Assembly: GCF_913773635.1 (NCBI RefSeq)
Contig: NZ_CAJYGQ010000008.1
Location: 62,001-126,000 of the forward strand
Direction: 5' to 3'
Source of the DNA: an uncultured Mucilaginibacter sp.
GTDB lineage: Bacteria > Bacteroidota > Bacteroidia > Sphingobacteriales > Sphingobacteriaceae
DNA: 64,000 nucleotides
In this document: positions 35,969-45,819 of the stretch, piece after piece
Position numbering within the stretch: position 1 is the stretch's first letter
Layout of the letters: each line of letters begins with the position of its first letter
Made by a program: the position numbers and the translations under genes
Notes under the pieces: model-generated
Told to the model about the DNA's origin: nothing
The model's input: the letters and a program-made list of their open reading frames with translations, nothing else
Databases searched by the model: none

Positions 35969-38083
35969 TTATAAGAACTTATAACGGTAATCTTTTACAT
36001 TCGCCTTATCTTTCAAAGCTTCAATTAAGCGGCCGGTAGCCTGCTGAGTGATTGCTTGTGAAAGCTGTTGTTTCTCACGAACGGTATTGGTAAGCGCAGG
36101 TGGGTTTTGGAAACTGTTAAGCGATACCACGTAAACACCGTGTGAACCATCAATAGGTTTTGAAATTTTGTTAGGCTGCATACCAAATACAGTACCAATA
36201 ACTTTATACTCTAATGATAAGCCAGGAATCACTGGGTTAGCAAAAACTATGTTCTCAACAGGAACTGCTTTAGCTCCGGCTTTTTGGGCAACCTGCGCAA
36301 TGTTTGAAGCACCATTCAGAGCTGATGACAATTTACTGCTTAGTTGCTTAGCTTTAACCTGAAGTAAAACCTCTGGTTTAATTTGATCTTTAACATCAGC
36401 TAATGATAAAGTGCCTTCTTCTTTAACTTTAGTTAAGTGAGCAACTACATACTGATCGCCCAGGGTATAAACCTGGTCAACAAGATCGCCTTTTTCGGCT
36501 TTGTTAAATGCCCATTTCACCAGTTCACGCGCATTATCCAATCCTGGAAGCGCTGATGCAGTACCGGTAACATCATCTGCATTACGTACGGCAAAACCTT
36601 GCTTTTTAGCTTCAGCACCAAAATTATCTTTTGATACACTTCCTAAAAATGCCTGAGCTTTGCTGTAAGCGCTTGATTGTGTTTTGTTGCTGGCAACTAG
36701 AGGTTTATCAACTGTAGCCACCTTAACAACTTTTGATGAACCTTTTTGGCTTAAGACATTAATTAAGTGAACGCCAAATTGTGATTCAACAATTTTTAAA
36801 TCACCAGCCTTGCCGTTAAACGCTGCTTCTTCAAATGATGGAACCATTGCGCCACGACCAAAGGTGCCTAAGTCGCCACCTTTTTCGCCAGACTGTTTAT
36901 CTTCTGAAAAGTTCTTAGCCAGTTCGGCAAACGGACGGCCACCTTCAATTAATTTCTTTAATGAATCGGCTTTTGCACGTGCTTTATCAATACCACCGGC
37001 GGTAGCTGCACTAATTAATATGTGACGGGCACTAACCGAGTCAGGACCAACGCGGCTATCAACCAGCTTAGCAATCCTATAGCTGCCGTTGGCAACATAT
37101 GGGCCGTAAACAAAGCCTGGAGCTGCAGTAAACATAACAGAATCAAGCTGAGGCTCTAACTGTCCTTTACGCTGGTAAGCTAAAGGAGCTTTATCTTCGG
37201 AGTTTACCTGTACAAATAACGAATCATTTGTGCTTGCTTTAAATTCAGGGATCAATTTTTCAATCTGAGTTTTGATAGCAGCAGTATCTTCTTTTGAAGG
37301 TGATGCATTAAAGCTTACGTACTCAAAGCTACGAAGCTCCTGCGTGTTCTTAAACTGACCTTTATGCTCATCATAATAAGCCTGGTAGTCGTTATCAGTA
37401 ATATTTACTTTATTGTCAGCAAGGCTACTGTAAGGCAATTCTACGTAAGTAAATTTAGCCAATTTATTTTTAGCCTCGTAGCTATCTTGTGCTTCAAGCG
37501 AGTTAACGTACAAGCCGTTACTTACAAGTGAAAAATATTTTTCGCTTCTTTTACCTTCAATTAATGAAGCAACAAGGGCATTCCATTGCTGTATCATCGG
37601 ATCGTTTGGCTTAGCACTCTGCATCTGGCTCAAAAAGTTATTCAACGCCTGACGATTCAGCTGACCTGTTTTTTGATCGGTAAAGTACTGGGCAATTTGA
37701 GGGCTTACGTTGTTACCGCTAACCATTGATTTGGTTTCATCGGTACCTACAACTATGGCCAGTTTCTCAAGTTCCTTTTTCAGGATGATTTGACCAACTG
37801 CCTGGTTCCAGGAATTTTCCTGAACGTAATCGGTAATTTGCGGAGTGATGCTGGATTGACCAGATTGCTGCATAAACATTTCGGTGTTTTGCTTCACCTT
37901 GTCCATGTACTGCTCGTAGGCAATTTTTTCGCCTGCAACCTCGCCTAATGTATTGCGGTCGCCACTCATAAACGAGCGTCCGTATGTAATTACTTCACCT
38001 GCAATAAAGGCAAAAAGCGCAACGCCAATGATCACGACCAAGATCGTGCCCATACGCTCGCGCAAAAAACTCATGATACCCAT
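35969..38083 (-). CDS. ppiD: Peptidylprolyl isomerase / envelope chaperone, PpiD-SurA type
   Basis: This 704-residue periplasmic protein is anchored by one N-terminal helix (about 12-34) after MGIMSFLRERMG, as in PpiD. A SurA-N-like chaperone region (about 40-235) is followed by a parvulin domain (about 348-450) with SARHILIS, RPFAELAKNFSED, GGDLGTFGRGAMVPSFEEAAF and SQFGVHLI. A second, divergent C-terminal segment covers 480-690. PpiD-type proteins help newly exported proteins fold. It lies after lptC in an envelope operon. Confidence 0.92.
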   Translation of the reverse strand: MGIMSFLRERMGTILVVIIGVALFAFIAGEVITYGRSFMSGDRNTLGEVAGEKIAYEQYMDKVKQNTEMFMQQSGQSSITPQITDYVQENSWNQAVGQIILKKELEKLAIVVGTDETKSMVSGNNVSPQIAQYFTDQKTGQLNRQALNNFLSQMQSAKPNDPMIQQWNALVASLIEGKRSEKYFSLVSNGLYVNSLEAQDSYEAKNKLAKFTYVELPYSSLADNKVNITDNDYQAYYDEHKGQFKNTQELRSFEYVSFNASPSKEDTAAIKTQIEKLIPEFKASTNDSLFVQVNSEDKAPLAYQRKGQLEPQLDSVMFTAAPGFVYGPYVANGSYRIAKLVDSRVGPDSVSARHILISAATAGGIDKARAKADSLKKLIEGGRPFAELAKNFSEDKQSGEKGGDLGTFGRGAMVPSFEEAAFNGKAGDLKIVESQFGVHLINVLSQKGSSKVVKVATVDKPLVASNKTQSSAYSKAQAFLGSVSKDNFGAEAKKQGFAVRNADDVTGTASALPGLDNARELVKWAFNKAEKGDLVDQVYTLGDQYVVAHLTKVKEEGTLSLADVKDQIKPEVLLQVKAKQLSSKLSSALNGASNIAQVAQKAGAKAVPVENIVFANPVIPGLSLEYKVIGTVFGMQPNKISKPIDGSHGVYVVSLNSFQNPPALTNTVREKQQLSQAITQQATGRLIEALKDKANVKDYRYKFL

Positions 38084-38164
38084 ATAACCTATAAAAAATA
38101 AATTTTACTTCTTTTAAAAGAGGGCGCAAGATACAATTTTTACTAAAAAATTGCGAAACAAAAA

Positions 38165-38719
38165 TTACTGCCCAAAGTTTTGATTGACTGGAATTTGACC
38201 GGTGGTATTCTTGATGGTCCAGGGGTACATACTTTCGTTGGTATTTGCACCCGTTCCGTACAGAATTGTACCATCGGCAAAGCTTAATTGAACGGGTTTA
38301 TTCGAGTAAATTGTTTTCTTACCCATATCCCAAAAAAGCTCGTCAGATTTGAAGGTTTCGCCTTGTGCATTTTTTGCTACCACGTTGCGGCGCAGCTCAA
38401 TTATATTTTCATTTTCACGCCGTATGCCATATTCAGCCGTAATTTCACCATCCTGTTTACGGTTTGCATCGTAAGAGGTAATTTTAACCCCCTTAGGCAT
38501 TTCCTGATAATGCTTTTCGCTATACTCGAGCATTAACGGGCTTGTTAAATGGAATTTTACTTTGCTTGAATCGCTGGTAATTATATCAAGGCCGGTAGTA
38601 GTGCTTACAGGCTTACTAACCTCCTGAGCCGAAATTTTCTGAATGGCTTTAAGGTCGTTTTCACAAGAGCTAAACAATACTATCGCCGTTAAGGCAAACA
38701 GCATGCTTCTCCTTAGCAT
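38165..38719 (-). CDS. lptC: LPS export protein LptC
   Basis: From ATG 38719 this 184-residue protein has a lipoprotein-type N-terminus (MLRRSMLFALTAIVLFSSCEN) and a single beta-jellyroll: SSKVKFHLTSPLMLEYSEKHY, then ITAEYGIRRENENIIELRRNVVAKNAQGETF, as in LptC/LptA folds (segments at about residues 49-69 and 90-120). LptC links the LptBFG pump to the LptA bridge that carries LPS across the periplasm. The frame is open 15 codons further upstream but overlaps the previous gene. It is preceded by an outer-membrane protein gene and followed by ppiD. Confidence 0.9.
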   Translation of the reverse strand: MLRRSMLFALTAIVLFSSCENDLKAIQKISAQEVSKPVSTTTGLDIITSDSSKVKFHLTSPLMLEYSEKHYQEMPKGVKITSYDANRKQDGEITAEYGIRRENENIIELRRNVVAKNAQGETFKSDELFWDMGKKTIYSNKPVQLSFADGTILYGTGANTNESMYPWTIKNTTGQIPVNQNFGQ

Positions 38720-38729
38720 AAGGCTGGGG

Positions 38730-40055
38730 TTAGTCAAACTTGTATTTACGGAACCAGATGTCATTAAGCGTGAAGCCTATGTGAATATTGAAGAAGTTTT
38801 CTTTAATCAGATTGTTTGTTAAAGTGCCACGCTGACCATACTCGGCAGCAATGTTTATTTTATAAAACGTACCACCGTTTGGCGCTAAAGGCAAACCTAA
38901 ACCAAACGTTCCGGCGTACTGATTAATATTTGTATTAGCAACGTTGATATACGTTTTATCGTATCTGAAACCTAAACGATAGTCAATTAAAGCAAAATAA
39001 TTATGTAACGCATTTCCGTTAGGCGTAAACTGACCACCTACGTTTAAGGTTTGGCTGTTACGCAACACCTCGCTACTGTTTGGTATACTTAGTTTTGACC
39101 AGTTGCCAATGCTATAATCAGCACCAATTAAAAACTTGCCATCTTTTTGGAATGATATACCGAAGTGATGCATTAAAGGCAATTTAATTTTGCCATCATT
39201 AAGTACCTGGTTAGAAAGTGTATCAAGCGCTGCCGACTCATCACCCTCCGCGGAAGTTTTATACTGGCTTACAATATTAGTTACCTTTGAGTTTAATGTG
39301 CTTGATGCCGAACCTGAGTAACCAAAAACAAGGTGTTGCTCGCGCTCATCGCCAAAATCAAAGTTAACTTGTGTACCGTAATCAAAATTTACGCCGCCTA
39401 TGCTGTTGCTGCGTTCGCTACGTGAGTTAAGATTGTTGCCAATAGAAGGTATTTCGGTTGAACGGAATTTGCGCAGGTTACCAAAAATGTAAGAAACGTT
39501 ACCGCCAAAAGATATGTGCCTGCCAATGCCAAACCCATAACCGGCGTAGGCTTTTGACAGGCCTCCGTCGCCACTGTATATGTAATTAACCGCACTGGTA
39601 TCGGCCGGACTGCCGGTACCGAAATTTGGTATGCTTTGGCGGTAGTTGTAACCAAGCTCAGAATAGGGTACCAGACCAAAACTTAAAGCCGAGCGCTTGC
39701 TTACCGGCGCAGCAAAATTGAAGTGACTAAGTCTGAAGTTACCGTTACGTTGGCTGCTAACATCGTTTTGTTTGAGTGTAGAGAAGCTACCTAAAACACC
39801 AATATCAATTGTTGTAAGATTGATAGAACCGTAAGACGCAGGATTTTGCAGATTTATAGTATTGTAACCGTTAATTTTATTTATAGCGGTTGATATACCA
39901 CCCATGGCACGGGTTTGCGGCAGCAGGCCGGTATTGATATCACCCAGGCCAAACTGTGAGTATGGCGAACTGGTAGTGGCGGTTGACTGCGCCATTGCAC
40001 CCAGGGCAACTGTGGTAAATAAAAAAGTAAAACCTGCTCTTATATGCTTAATCAT
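38730..40055 (-). CDS. Outer membrane beta-barrel protein (hypothetical porin-like)
   Basis: This 441-residue protein has a signal peptide (MIKHIRAGFTFLFTTVALGAMAQ) and many alternating amphipathic strands with Gly/Tyr/Phe/Asn, for example RSALSFGLVPYSELGYNYRQ, FLIGADYSIGNWSKLS and the final NIHIGFTLNDIWFRKYKFD. The C-terminal aromatic-rich strand fits an outer-membrane barrel. Its start overlaps the coaX end by 8 bases, and lptC follows. The coaX-OMP-lptC order seems conserved in the Sphingobacteriaceae (recalled). The substrate is unknown. Confidence 0.82.
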   Translation of the reverse strand: MIKHIRAGFTFLFTTVALGAMAQSTATTSSPYSQFGLGDINTGLLPQTRAMGGISTAINKINGYNTINLQNPASYGSINLTTIDIGVLGSFSTLKQNDVSSQRNGNFRLSHFNFAAPVSKRSALSFGLVPYSELGYNYRQSIPNFGTGSPADTSAVNYIYSGDGGLSKAYAGYGFGIGRHISFGGNVSYIFGNLRKFRSTEIPSIGNNLNSRSERSNSIGGVNFDYGTQVNFDFGDEREQHLVFGYSGSASSTLNSKVTNIVSQYKTSAEGDESAALDTLSNQVLNDGKIKLPLMHHFGISFQKDGKFLIGADYSIGNWSKLSIPNSSEVLRNSQTLNVGGQFTPNGNALHNYFALIDYRLGFRYDKTYINVANTNINQYAGTFGLGLPLAPNGGTFYKINIAAEYGQRGTLTNNLIKENFFNIHIGFTLNDIWFRKYKFD

Positions 40056-40791
40056 TATGCTCTTGTATAGCTGCGTTCAATCCTTTGAGAACCAGGTATG
40101 GTTCAGTTTTAATATAGCCGGCAAAGATGCTGTTTTTTAGTACAGTATCCAAAAAAACACTATCGCCGCCTGTTAGTATAATATTGAGGCTTTCTGCCTG
40201 CTTGCTGTAGCTTTGTATAAATCCCAGCACTTCGTATAAAATGCCGTTTTGCACTCCTGAACGTATGGCTGTTACGGTATCATCGCCATAAAGTTTATCA
40301 AACCCGGCATCAGCGTCAACCTGTGGCAAAACCGATGTATAGTGTTGCAGTGCTTTAAACCGCATTTGTAAACCTGGTGATATGCTCCCGCCATAGTAAT
40401 TACCTGCGGCGTCAATACCATCATAGGTTATGCAGGTTCCGGCATCTATCACCAGGCAATCAATTCCCGGGTAAAGGCTTTTTGCACCCAAAACTGCCGC
40501 CAGCCTGTCGGCTCCTAACGTTTGAGGTGTGCGGTAATGGTTATGTATGCCATAAGCCATCTCGCGATTAAAGTAAGTTACCTTGCAACGTTGCTGCAGG
40601 TAGCCAACCCAAGGCTCAATTTCCTTTTTTACAGTTGATATTATTGCGACAGTAATGTAGTAGTTAATGAAGAGATGACCAAGGTCATCATCTTTAACTA
40701 CAGGGTAATGCCCTGCTCCTATCAGTTCTTCACCATCAAAAACAGCAATTTTGGTAAGCGTGTTACCAATATCAATTACCAATTGGGCCAT
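40048..40791 (-). CDS. coaX: Type III pantothenate kinase
   Basis: CoaX phosphorylates pantothenate, the first step of coenzyme A synthesis. It belongs to the ASKHA ATPase fold, is insensitive to CoA feedback and requires a monovalent cation. The 247-residue protein has the N-terminal phosphate loop DIGNTLTKIAVF, the PQTLGADRLAAVLGA substrate motif, LVIDAGTCITYD and GGSISPGLQMRFKAL. It follows purQ with no gap and overlaps the next gene by 8 bases. Confidence 0.96.
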   Translation of the reverse strand: MAQLVIDIGNTLTKIAVFDGEELIGAGHYPVVKDDDLGHLFINYYITVAIISTVKKEIEPWVGYLQQRCKVTYFNREMAYGIHNHYRTPQTLGADRLAAVLGAKSLYPGIDCLVIDAGTCITYDGIDAAGNYYGGSISPGLQMRFKALQHYTSVLPQVDADAGFDKLYGDDTVTAIRSGVQNGILYEVLGFIQSYSKQAESLNIILTGGDSVFLDTVLKNSIFAGYIKTEPYLVLKGLNAAIQEHND

Positions 40792-41484
40792 TTAGGCTTT
40801 AACCAGGCTCAGTATTGATTCAAAAATTGCCAGGCCATCTTCGTTAGCCAACAATGTATCGGCAGCACGCTCAGGGTGAGGCATCATACCAAATACGTTG
40901 CGGTTGAGGTTACATACACCCGCAATGTTCTCTAATGACCCGTTAGGGTTAGCTTCATCAGTTACATTACCGGCCTCGTCACTATAACGGAACAAAATCT
41001 GGTCGTTATCTTTTAACGATTGTAAGGTATCGGCATCGGCAAAGTAATTACCCTCACCGTGGGCAATAGGAATTTTAAGCGCTTTTTGCTCGTCAATTTG
41101 TGACGTTATAAGTGAATTTTTAGTTTGTGATACCAGGAAGGTATTACGGCAAATAAATTTGCGCTGTTTGTTATGCAATAATGCTCCCGGTACTAAACCT
41201 GCTTCAGCCAGTATTTGGAAACCATTACAAATACCCATTACGTAACCACCTTTAGCAGCAAATTGGATAACCTCCTGCATAATAGGCGAAAAACGGGCAA
41301 TAGCGCCAGAACGCAGGTAATCGCCAAAAGAGAAACCGCCGGGAAGAATTACCATATCAACGCCTTGCAAATCATGGTCCTTGTGCCACAGGCGAACCAC
41401 CCGCTGACCCATAACTTTTTCCAAAACGTAGATGATATCTTCGTCGCAATTTGAACCGGGGAATATAACTACACCAAATTTCAT
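40792..41484 (-). CDS. purQ: Phosphoribosylformylglycinamidine synthase, glutaminase subunit
   Basis: PurQ is a class I glutamine amidotransferase that feeds ammonia to PurL for FGAM formation in purine synthesis. The 230-residue protein has FPGSNCDED, GFSFGDYLRSGA, the nucleophile Cys86 in GICNGFQIL and the His203/Glu205 pair in MPHPERA. It is the first gene of a series with coaX. A TAGCTTTG box lies 4 bases before its ATG, so the transcript may be leaderless. purL and purS are not in the window. Confidence 0.96.
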   Translation of the reverse strand: MKFGVVIFPGSNCDEDIIYVLEKVMGQRVVRLWHKDHDLQGVDMVILPGGFSFGDYLRSGAIARFSPIMQEVIQFAAKGGYVMGICNGFQILAEAGLVPGALLHNKQRKFICRNTFLVSQTKNSLITSQIDEQKALKIPIAHGEGNYFADADTLQSLKDNDQILFRYSDEAGNVTDEANPNGSLENIAGVCNLNRNVFGMMPHPERAADTLLANEDGLAIFESILSLVKA

Positions 41485-41488
41485 GCTA

Positions 41489-41496
41489 CAAAGCTA
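41489..41496 (-). promoter_or_regulatory. Bacteroidota -7 box for purQ operon
   Basis: An exact TAGCTTTG on the minus strand lies 4 bases before the purQ start codon. A TTCG sits about 21 bases further upstream, a weak match to the -33 element. Confidence 0.5.
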
Positions 41497-41529
41497 ATAT
41501 AACCGCTTGAACATGAACGAATGTAAAAG

Positions 41530-42525
41530 TTAAAAAGTGTTAAACTGGAAGTAAATTATACTGGTAATCAGTAAAAAAAACAGCGTTTCATACATCCAGC
41601 GCTTGCTTGCGTACAAAAAATAGTAGGCAAAAAATATTGCAGCGGGTACCACGCACAGTATAAAATGGCTTAACCCAAACATTGGCCGCACATAATATGA
41701 TACCGATGCAATCAGCACCATGAAGAAAAACAGCTGAAACGCTTTGCGTATAAGCACGTAACTTTTAAAAAAGTTCTCCTGCAGTTTGAGGGTTCCTAAT
41801 ACAAAAATAGCTATTACCGGGATAAGCGAAAGGAAGTCATACTTATCTAAAACCTGCGGCCCTGCAAACTTAGCACCCAACGGCAGCCATATTCTATACA
41901 GGTAAGGCAGTTTATCGGTAAGGTAGTAAACAACGCCGATAAAGAAAAAGATGGTAAGGTAACCTATCAACGTAGCCACCCACTCGCGCCAATCAAACGG
42001 ACGAAAAATAATCAAACCTATCCATACCACGGCCAAAAAGTAGGTAAACGGAAAATATAAAAGCGAACCTGCAGCAGCCAGCATTCCCAGGTCATAAGCC
42101 AGGGCTTTGGAGTCATCAGTTTTGTAAAGCTCAAACAGCTTAAACAACATCCAAATGATTACAAAATTGCACAACAAAGGTGCACTTAGAACCAAAAATG
42201 GTGTAAACAGCCCTGATAGCACTACATACATTAAGGCAGGTAAAAAGCTGGGCCGCCCTAAAAGATTGTAAGCGTTAATTAAATAATTAATTAATATAGC
42301 CTGTACAAGCACAACCAGTGCCGCACCCCAAATGCTTAAGTAAGCGGGTAGGGTTTTAACAATTGCTAAAGGCAGTAGTGCTCTAAAAAAAGGCTCGGCT
42401 AATTGTAATGGGTATTCATCAGGAACGGCATCACCAAACAGCAGATAAGCTCCCCGCAAAATAATCAGCAGTAATGCCAGCCATAAAATATTAAGCGGAT
42501 TAAACCTCCTGAAAATATCAATCAT
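41530..42525 (-). CDS. Multi-pass membrane protein (DUF6427-like)
   Basis: From ATG 42525 (MIDIFRRFNPLNILWLALLL) the protein has about 331 residues with some eight to ten hydrophobic helices and short loops. I recognise no catalytic motif. It resembles membrane proteins named DUF6427 in Bacteroidota, but I hold that name tentatively. It lies 40 bases after the glycosyltransferase gene on the same strand and is the last gene of the minus-strand glycan region on this side, so a role in envelope polymers is possible but unproven. Confidence 0.6.
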   Translation of the reverse strand: MIDIFRRFNPLNILWLALLLIILRGAYLLFGDAVPDEYPLQLAEPFFRALLPLAIVKTLPAYLSIWGAALVVLVQAILINYLINAYNLLGRPSFLPALMYVVLSGLFTPFLVLSAPLLCNFVIIWMLFKLFELYKTDDSKALAYDLGMLAAAGSLLYFPFTYFLAVVWIGLIIFRPFDWREWVATLIGYLTIFFFIGVVYYLTDKLPYLYRIWLPLGAKFAGPQVLDKYDFLSLIPVIAIFVLGTLKLQENFFKSYVLIRKAFQLFFFMVLIASVSYYVRPMFGLSHFILCVVPAAIFFAYYFLYASKRWMYETLFFLLITSIIYFQFNTF

Positions 42526-42564
42526 GCACGCCTGAGTTTCAACAGGCAATATTATCAAAAATAT

Positions 42565-43569
42565 TTAAGCTAAAACAGCCTGCGGACGCGTATATTTCTT
42601 AACCATATCCTCTACAATTTGTGCAGTTTCATCAGGAAAATCAACCTTGATCTGATTACTGCTTTGTATCCAGTTTTTTATGTGAGGTATGGCATGGCTG
42701 TTAATACTTGTAATTACAGGTACCCCAAGTTTTGATGCTGCCAGTGCGTTGCAGCGTTGCTCATACTGCCCGCTCATAGGAACCATCATCACCTTCTTTT
42801 GGAAGAACAGAGCCTCCGCAGGTCCTTCAAAACCGCCGCCTGTAAGCAAACCCTCACAACTGGCCATGCTTTGGTTAAACTTTAAATTATCAATTGGGCA
42901 AATATGTATGTTACCGGTTTGGTACGGCTTCTTTTGACGTTTGGAAAAAATATGCCATTCCACTTCGCTTACCTGGCTTAACATTTTCACCAATGTTTTA
43001 TCGTCATAAGCAGGAAGATAAACGGTGTAATGACCTTTATTGCAAGGCTCTAGCTGGCGTATTTCACTCCGAATAACAGGGGTATGAATGAAAGAATCGT
43101 ACCTATCAAAATGGAAACCTATGTGGTGTGTGGTAGGCGAATAATACTTAAACAGCCACTCGGCATAATTCCAGCGGGCCGGGCGGGGAGTATTAGGCGA
43201 AATAAAAGAACACTGGTGGCTTAGCGACACTGATGGTATACCTTGCAAACGGCAAGCCCAGGCACTTACAGGTTCAAAATCGTTAATAATAAGGTCATAT
43301 TGTTTTAGCGGAAGGTTATGAATATCACGGTATAGCTGCCACAGGTTCATGCGCTTATACGTTTCCCATTTATCAACGCCACCCTTTTTACCAAACACAA
43401 AGCTAAAGCCGTGAAACTGATGTTTTAGCGGTTGTGACAAAGACACTTCGGCCTCAGTGCCGCTTACAATCAAATCTAATTCGCCATACTGCTGTAATAA
43501 AGGCACAATTTCGCGCGCACGACTGATGTGACCGTTTCCTGTACCCTGTATGCCAAAAAGTATTTTCAT
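42565..43569 (-). CDS. MurG/GT28-like glycosyltransferase
   Basis: This 334-residue GT-B fold protein has a family-style N-terminus (MKILFGIQGTGNGHISRAREIVPLL, reported as positions 1-25) and a C-terminal glycine-rich nucleotide-binding region (LLTGGGFEGPAEALFFQKKVMMVPMSGQYEQ, positions about 247-277). The G-T-G-N-G-H loop and the second Gly-rich loop are the features shared with MurG and glycolipid glycosyltransferases. It has no membrane helices. The acceptor and sugar are unknown; it may act on a lipid-linked or hexosaminyl acceptor. Confidence 0.8.
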   Translation of the reverse strand: MKILFGIQGTGNGHISRAREIVPLLQQYGELDLIVSGTEAEVSLSQPLKHQFHGFSFVFGKKGGVDKWETYKRMNLWQLYRDIHNLPLKQYDLIINDFEPVSAWACRLQGIPSVSLSHQCSFISPNTPRPARWNYAEWLFKYYSPTTHHIGFHFDRYDSFIHTPVIRSEIRQLEPCNKGHYTVYLPAYDDKTLVKMLSQVSEVEWHIFSKRQKKPYQTGNIHICPIDNLKFNQSMASCEGLLTGGGFEGPAEALFFQKKVMMVPMSGQYEQRCNALAASKLGVPVITSINSHAIPHIKNWIQSSNQIKVDFPDETAQIVEDMVKKYTRPQAVLA

Positions 43570-43670
43570 TATAACTTAAAGCAGATGCCGCTTTAGCAAA
43601 TATAAACGGGTTTTGCATTAAAGCGTTTGCAATAGTATAAACTTACTTTTAACAAACCATAACTTATATG

Positions 43671-44423
43671 TTAATCATTTGTACGGCGGTGCAAAAGCCA
43701 GTACCAACCCAGGTTAAAGGAAATAACCGCATGATTAAAAATAGTAGGCAATAACCCGTAATGCTCGCGCATAATATCGAAACGTTCCATCAAACTTTGG
43801 CGATGCTTCTTTTTAGACATCCCCCCAACCAGGTATTTAGCCACGTAGCGGTTAACATTCACTATTTTCTTCGCTTTTTGGGCAGCCTGCAGTATCCAGT
43901 CAATATCGGCACTTAGCTGGTATTTAAGGTTGTAAGGCTGTGCCAAAGCCCGTTTCATGTAAATGGCCTGATGACTGATGCTCATGCCATACCTAAAATC
44001 TTTAAACCTGAATTGTTTTGGAGCCTTGTGACGGCGTTGGCCCAGGTTGTTCCCGGCCTCATCCATCATTTCGGTTTCTCCATAATAAATATCAGCATCG
44101 GGCGCCGTGGCAAAAACCTGCTCAACAGTATCGGGTGCGTAAAAAGTATCGCCGGAGTTCATGAATATCACATAATCGCCCGTGGCAAGTGCCAGGCCTT
44201 TATTCATGGCATCGTAGATACCTTTATCTTTCTCGCTGATTAGCGTGGAAATTTTGTCTTTATACTGATGAATAACATCAAGCGTACCATCCGTCGATAG
44301 GCCATCTACAACAATGTATTCAATGTTATGATAAGTTTGACCAATTACTGATTGCAACGTGCGTTCAATATGCTGCACGTTATTGTACACAATGGTAATA
44401 ACACTAAGCTTGGGGTTAAACAT
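43671..44423 (-). CDS. Family 2 glycosyltransferase
   Basis: From ATG 44423 the protein has about 250 residues and a GT-A fold: LSVITIVYNNVQ, then IEYIVVDGLSTDGTLDVI, a DxD-like NSGDTFY (usual DADD position), and SADIDWIL. It is typical of GT2 enzymes of the WcaA/WcaE kind that build capsule or exopolysaccharide. The longer frame from 44450 adds a basic stretch (MAKRRRKGR) that overlaps the upstream gene further. With this start the overlap is 8 bases, so translation coupling is likely. The sugar donor is unknown. Confidence 0.88.
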   Translation of the reverse strand: MFNPKLSVITIVYNNVQHIERTLQSVIGQTYHNIEYIVVDGLSTDGTLDVIHQYKDKISTLISEKDKGIYDAMNKGLALATGDYVIFMNSGDTFYAPDTVEQVFATAPDADIYYGETEMMDEAGNNLGQRRHKAPKQFRFKDFRYGMSISHQAIYMKRALAQPYNLKYQLSADIDWILQAAQKAKKIVNVNRYVAKYLVGGMSKKKHRQSLMERFDIMREHYGLLPTIFNHAVISFNLGWYWLLHRRTND

Positions 44424-45708
44424 GCGGCCCTTCCTCCTGCGTTTTGCCAAGAACTCGTTTGTACAATTGCAAATGCTTTTGCGCTATCACCCGTTCTGAA
44501 AACTTTTCCATTACCGTTTGCCGGGACTGTTGTTGTAGCGTATTTCTATCAGGATGATGAATTACCCAATCCATCCCATCGGCAAAACTTTCAGAGGAAC
44601 GGTATTCGGCCAGGTAGCCGTTATAACCATGTTCAACCATATTGGGTATGCCTCCCGTGGTAAAAGCCACCACCGGTGTTCCGCACGACAGGCTTTCCAT
44701 TACCGTATAAGGCAAATTATCTTCTAATGACGGAATCAAAAAAGCATCAGCCGCGGCATAGCAGTTAGCCAGCTTTTCATCATCGTTTATAGTACCTAAA
44801 AATTTGGTCGTGAACGGAAACTCGGGTACGTTTTTCGCATCGCGGTTGCCAAACACCACTAGCTCCACGCTATCAGCTTTTGCACCTAACCGGGTTTTGA
44901 GCAGTTCGAGGCTTTCCATCAAATAGCTGGCACCCTTGTGCAAATCTTTACGCGAAGGCATAAAGCCGGTCAGGAAGATAAATTTATCATCGGGCAAACC
45001 TAACTTGCGTTTGGCTTCGGCTTTATCCATCGGCCTGAAAATATCTGTTTCGAGCGTATTAGGTATTTGCACGGCAGGTTTATCGTGCATCAAACTGCTT
45101 TTCAAAACCGAATCGAGCATCCAGGAGCTTGGCGCAACCACATTTATATTTAGTTGTTTGTATGCATTATCCTTTTGTGCCCAAATTTTACGCGACACGT
45201 CATTAGCGTCCGGGTTTTTAAGCAGCGGACAATGCCCGCATTCGCGTAAAAAATGATCGCAGGTATAGCGCACATGGCAGCCACCGGTAAAGGCATTGCT
45301 ATCGTGAAAAGTCCATACTATGGGCTTGTTAAGTTTAGCCAGTTCGGCTAAGTGCGCCGGGTTTAAAAAACTGTGGTTAATCCAGTGCAGGTGTATCACA
45401 TCGGCCGCCTTAACATCGGGGTGACGGATAACCGACCGACCGAACCACGTAAATGAAAACGGCGTACGCTTGCTGGGGTTAAGCTCACGCTTAGCCAATA
45501 CGCGTTCGGCAATAATAGTTGCTGCCGTAAACGCCTTTTGTATAATGTTGGTGTTAAAAGTTAATATCGATGGGTTTTTACCAAATTTGTAATGCACTAC
45601 CACTTTCGAATCTATCCCCGCGGCAATCAAACCCCGATTCAGCCTTAAGCATGCCCGGCCTGCTCCGCCATTACCATCGTACGTATTTATGTGCACCACC
45701 TTTAACAT
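44416..45708 (-). CDS. Family 4 glycosyltransferase
   Basis: This 430-residue GT-B enzyme starts MLKVVHINTYDGNGGAGRACLRL (positions 1-23), a form typical of WcaL/RfaG-like transferases. It contains LHWINHS, a Cys-rich loop (CHVRYTCDHFLRECGHCP) and the family EX7E motif in PSLEDNLPYTVMESLSCGTP. The Cys-rich loop resembles a structural or metal site seen in some capsule GT4 enzymes. It is probably translationally coupled to the following GT2 gene. The sugar and acceptor are not predictable. Confidence 0.88.
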   Translation of the reverse strand: MLKVVHINTYDGNGGAGRACLRLNRGLIAAGIDSKVVVHYKFGKNPSILTFNTNIIQKAFTAATIIAERVLAKRELNPSKRTPFSFTWFGRSVIRHPDVKAADVIHLHWINHSFLNPAHLAELAKLNKPIVWTFHDSNAFTGGCHVRYTCDHFLRECGHCPLLKNPDANDVSRKIWAQKDNAYKQLNINVVAPSSWMLDSVLKSSLMHDKPAVQIPNTLETDIFRPMDKAEAKRKLGLPDDKFIFLTGFMPSRKDLHKGASYLMESLELLKTRLGAKADSVELVVFGNRDAKNVPEFPFTTKFLGTINDDEKLANCYAAADAFLIPSLEDNLPYTVMESLSCGTPVVAFTTGGIPNMVEHGYNGYLAEYRSSESFADGMDWVIHHPDRNTLQQQSRQTVMEKFSERVIAQKHLQLYKRVLGKTQEEGPHV

Positions 45709-45763
45709 GGCTTCAAAAATACATTTTATCGTTACTTAAAATTGATTCTCATACATTATTTAA

Positions 45764-45796
45764 CTCCCTCTCACCTAGAGAAGGCTGGGTGAGGTT
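45764..45796. repeat. CCCTCTC...GGGTGAGG repeat-like element
   Basis: This short element (CTCCCTCTCACC, then GGCTGGGTGAGG) matches a pattern I recall as scattered through Bacteroidota intergenic DNA. It lies between the two start codons of the divergent GT4 and methyltransferase genes. Copy number needs a genome search. Confidence 0.5.
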
Positions 45797-45819
45797 TTTT
45801 TCTTTTCTTTGCAATACTA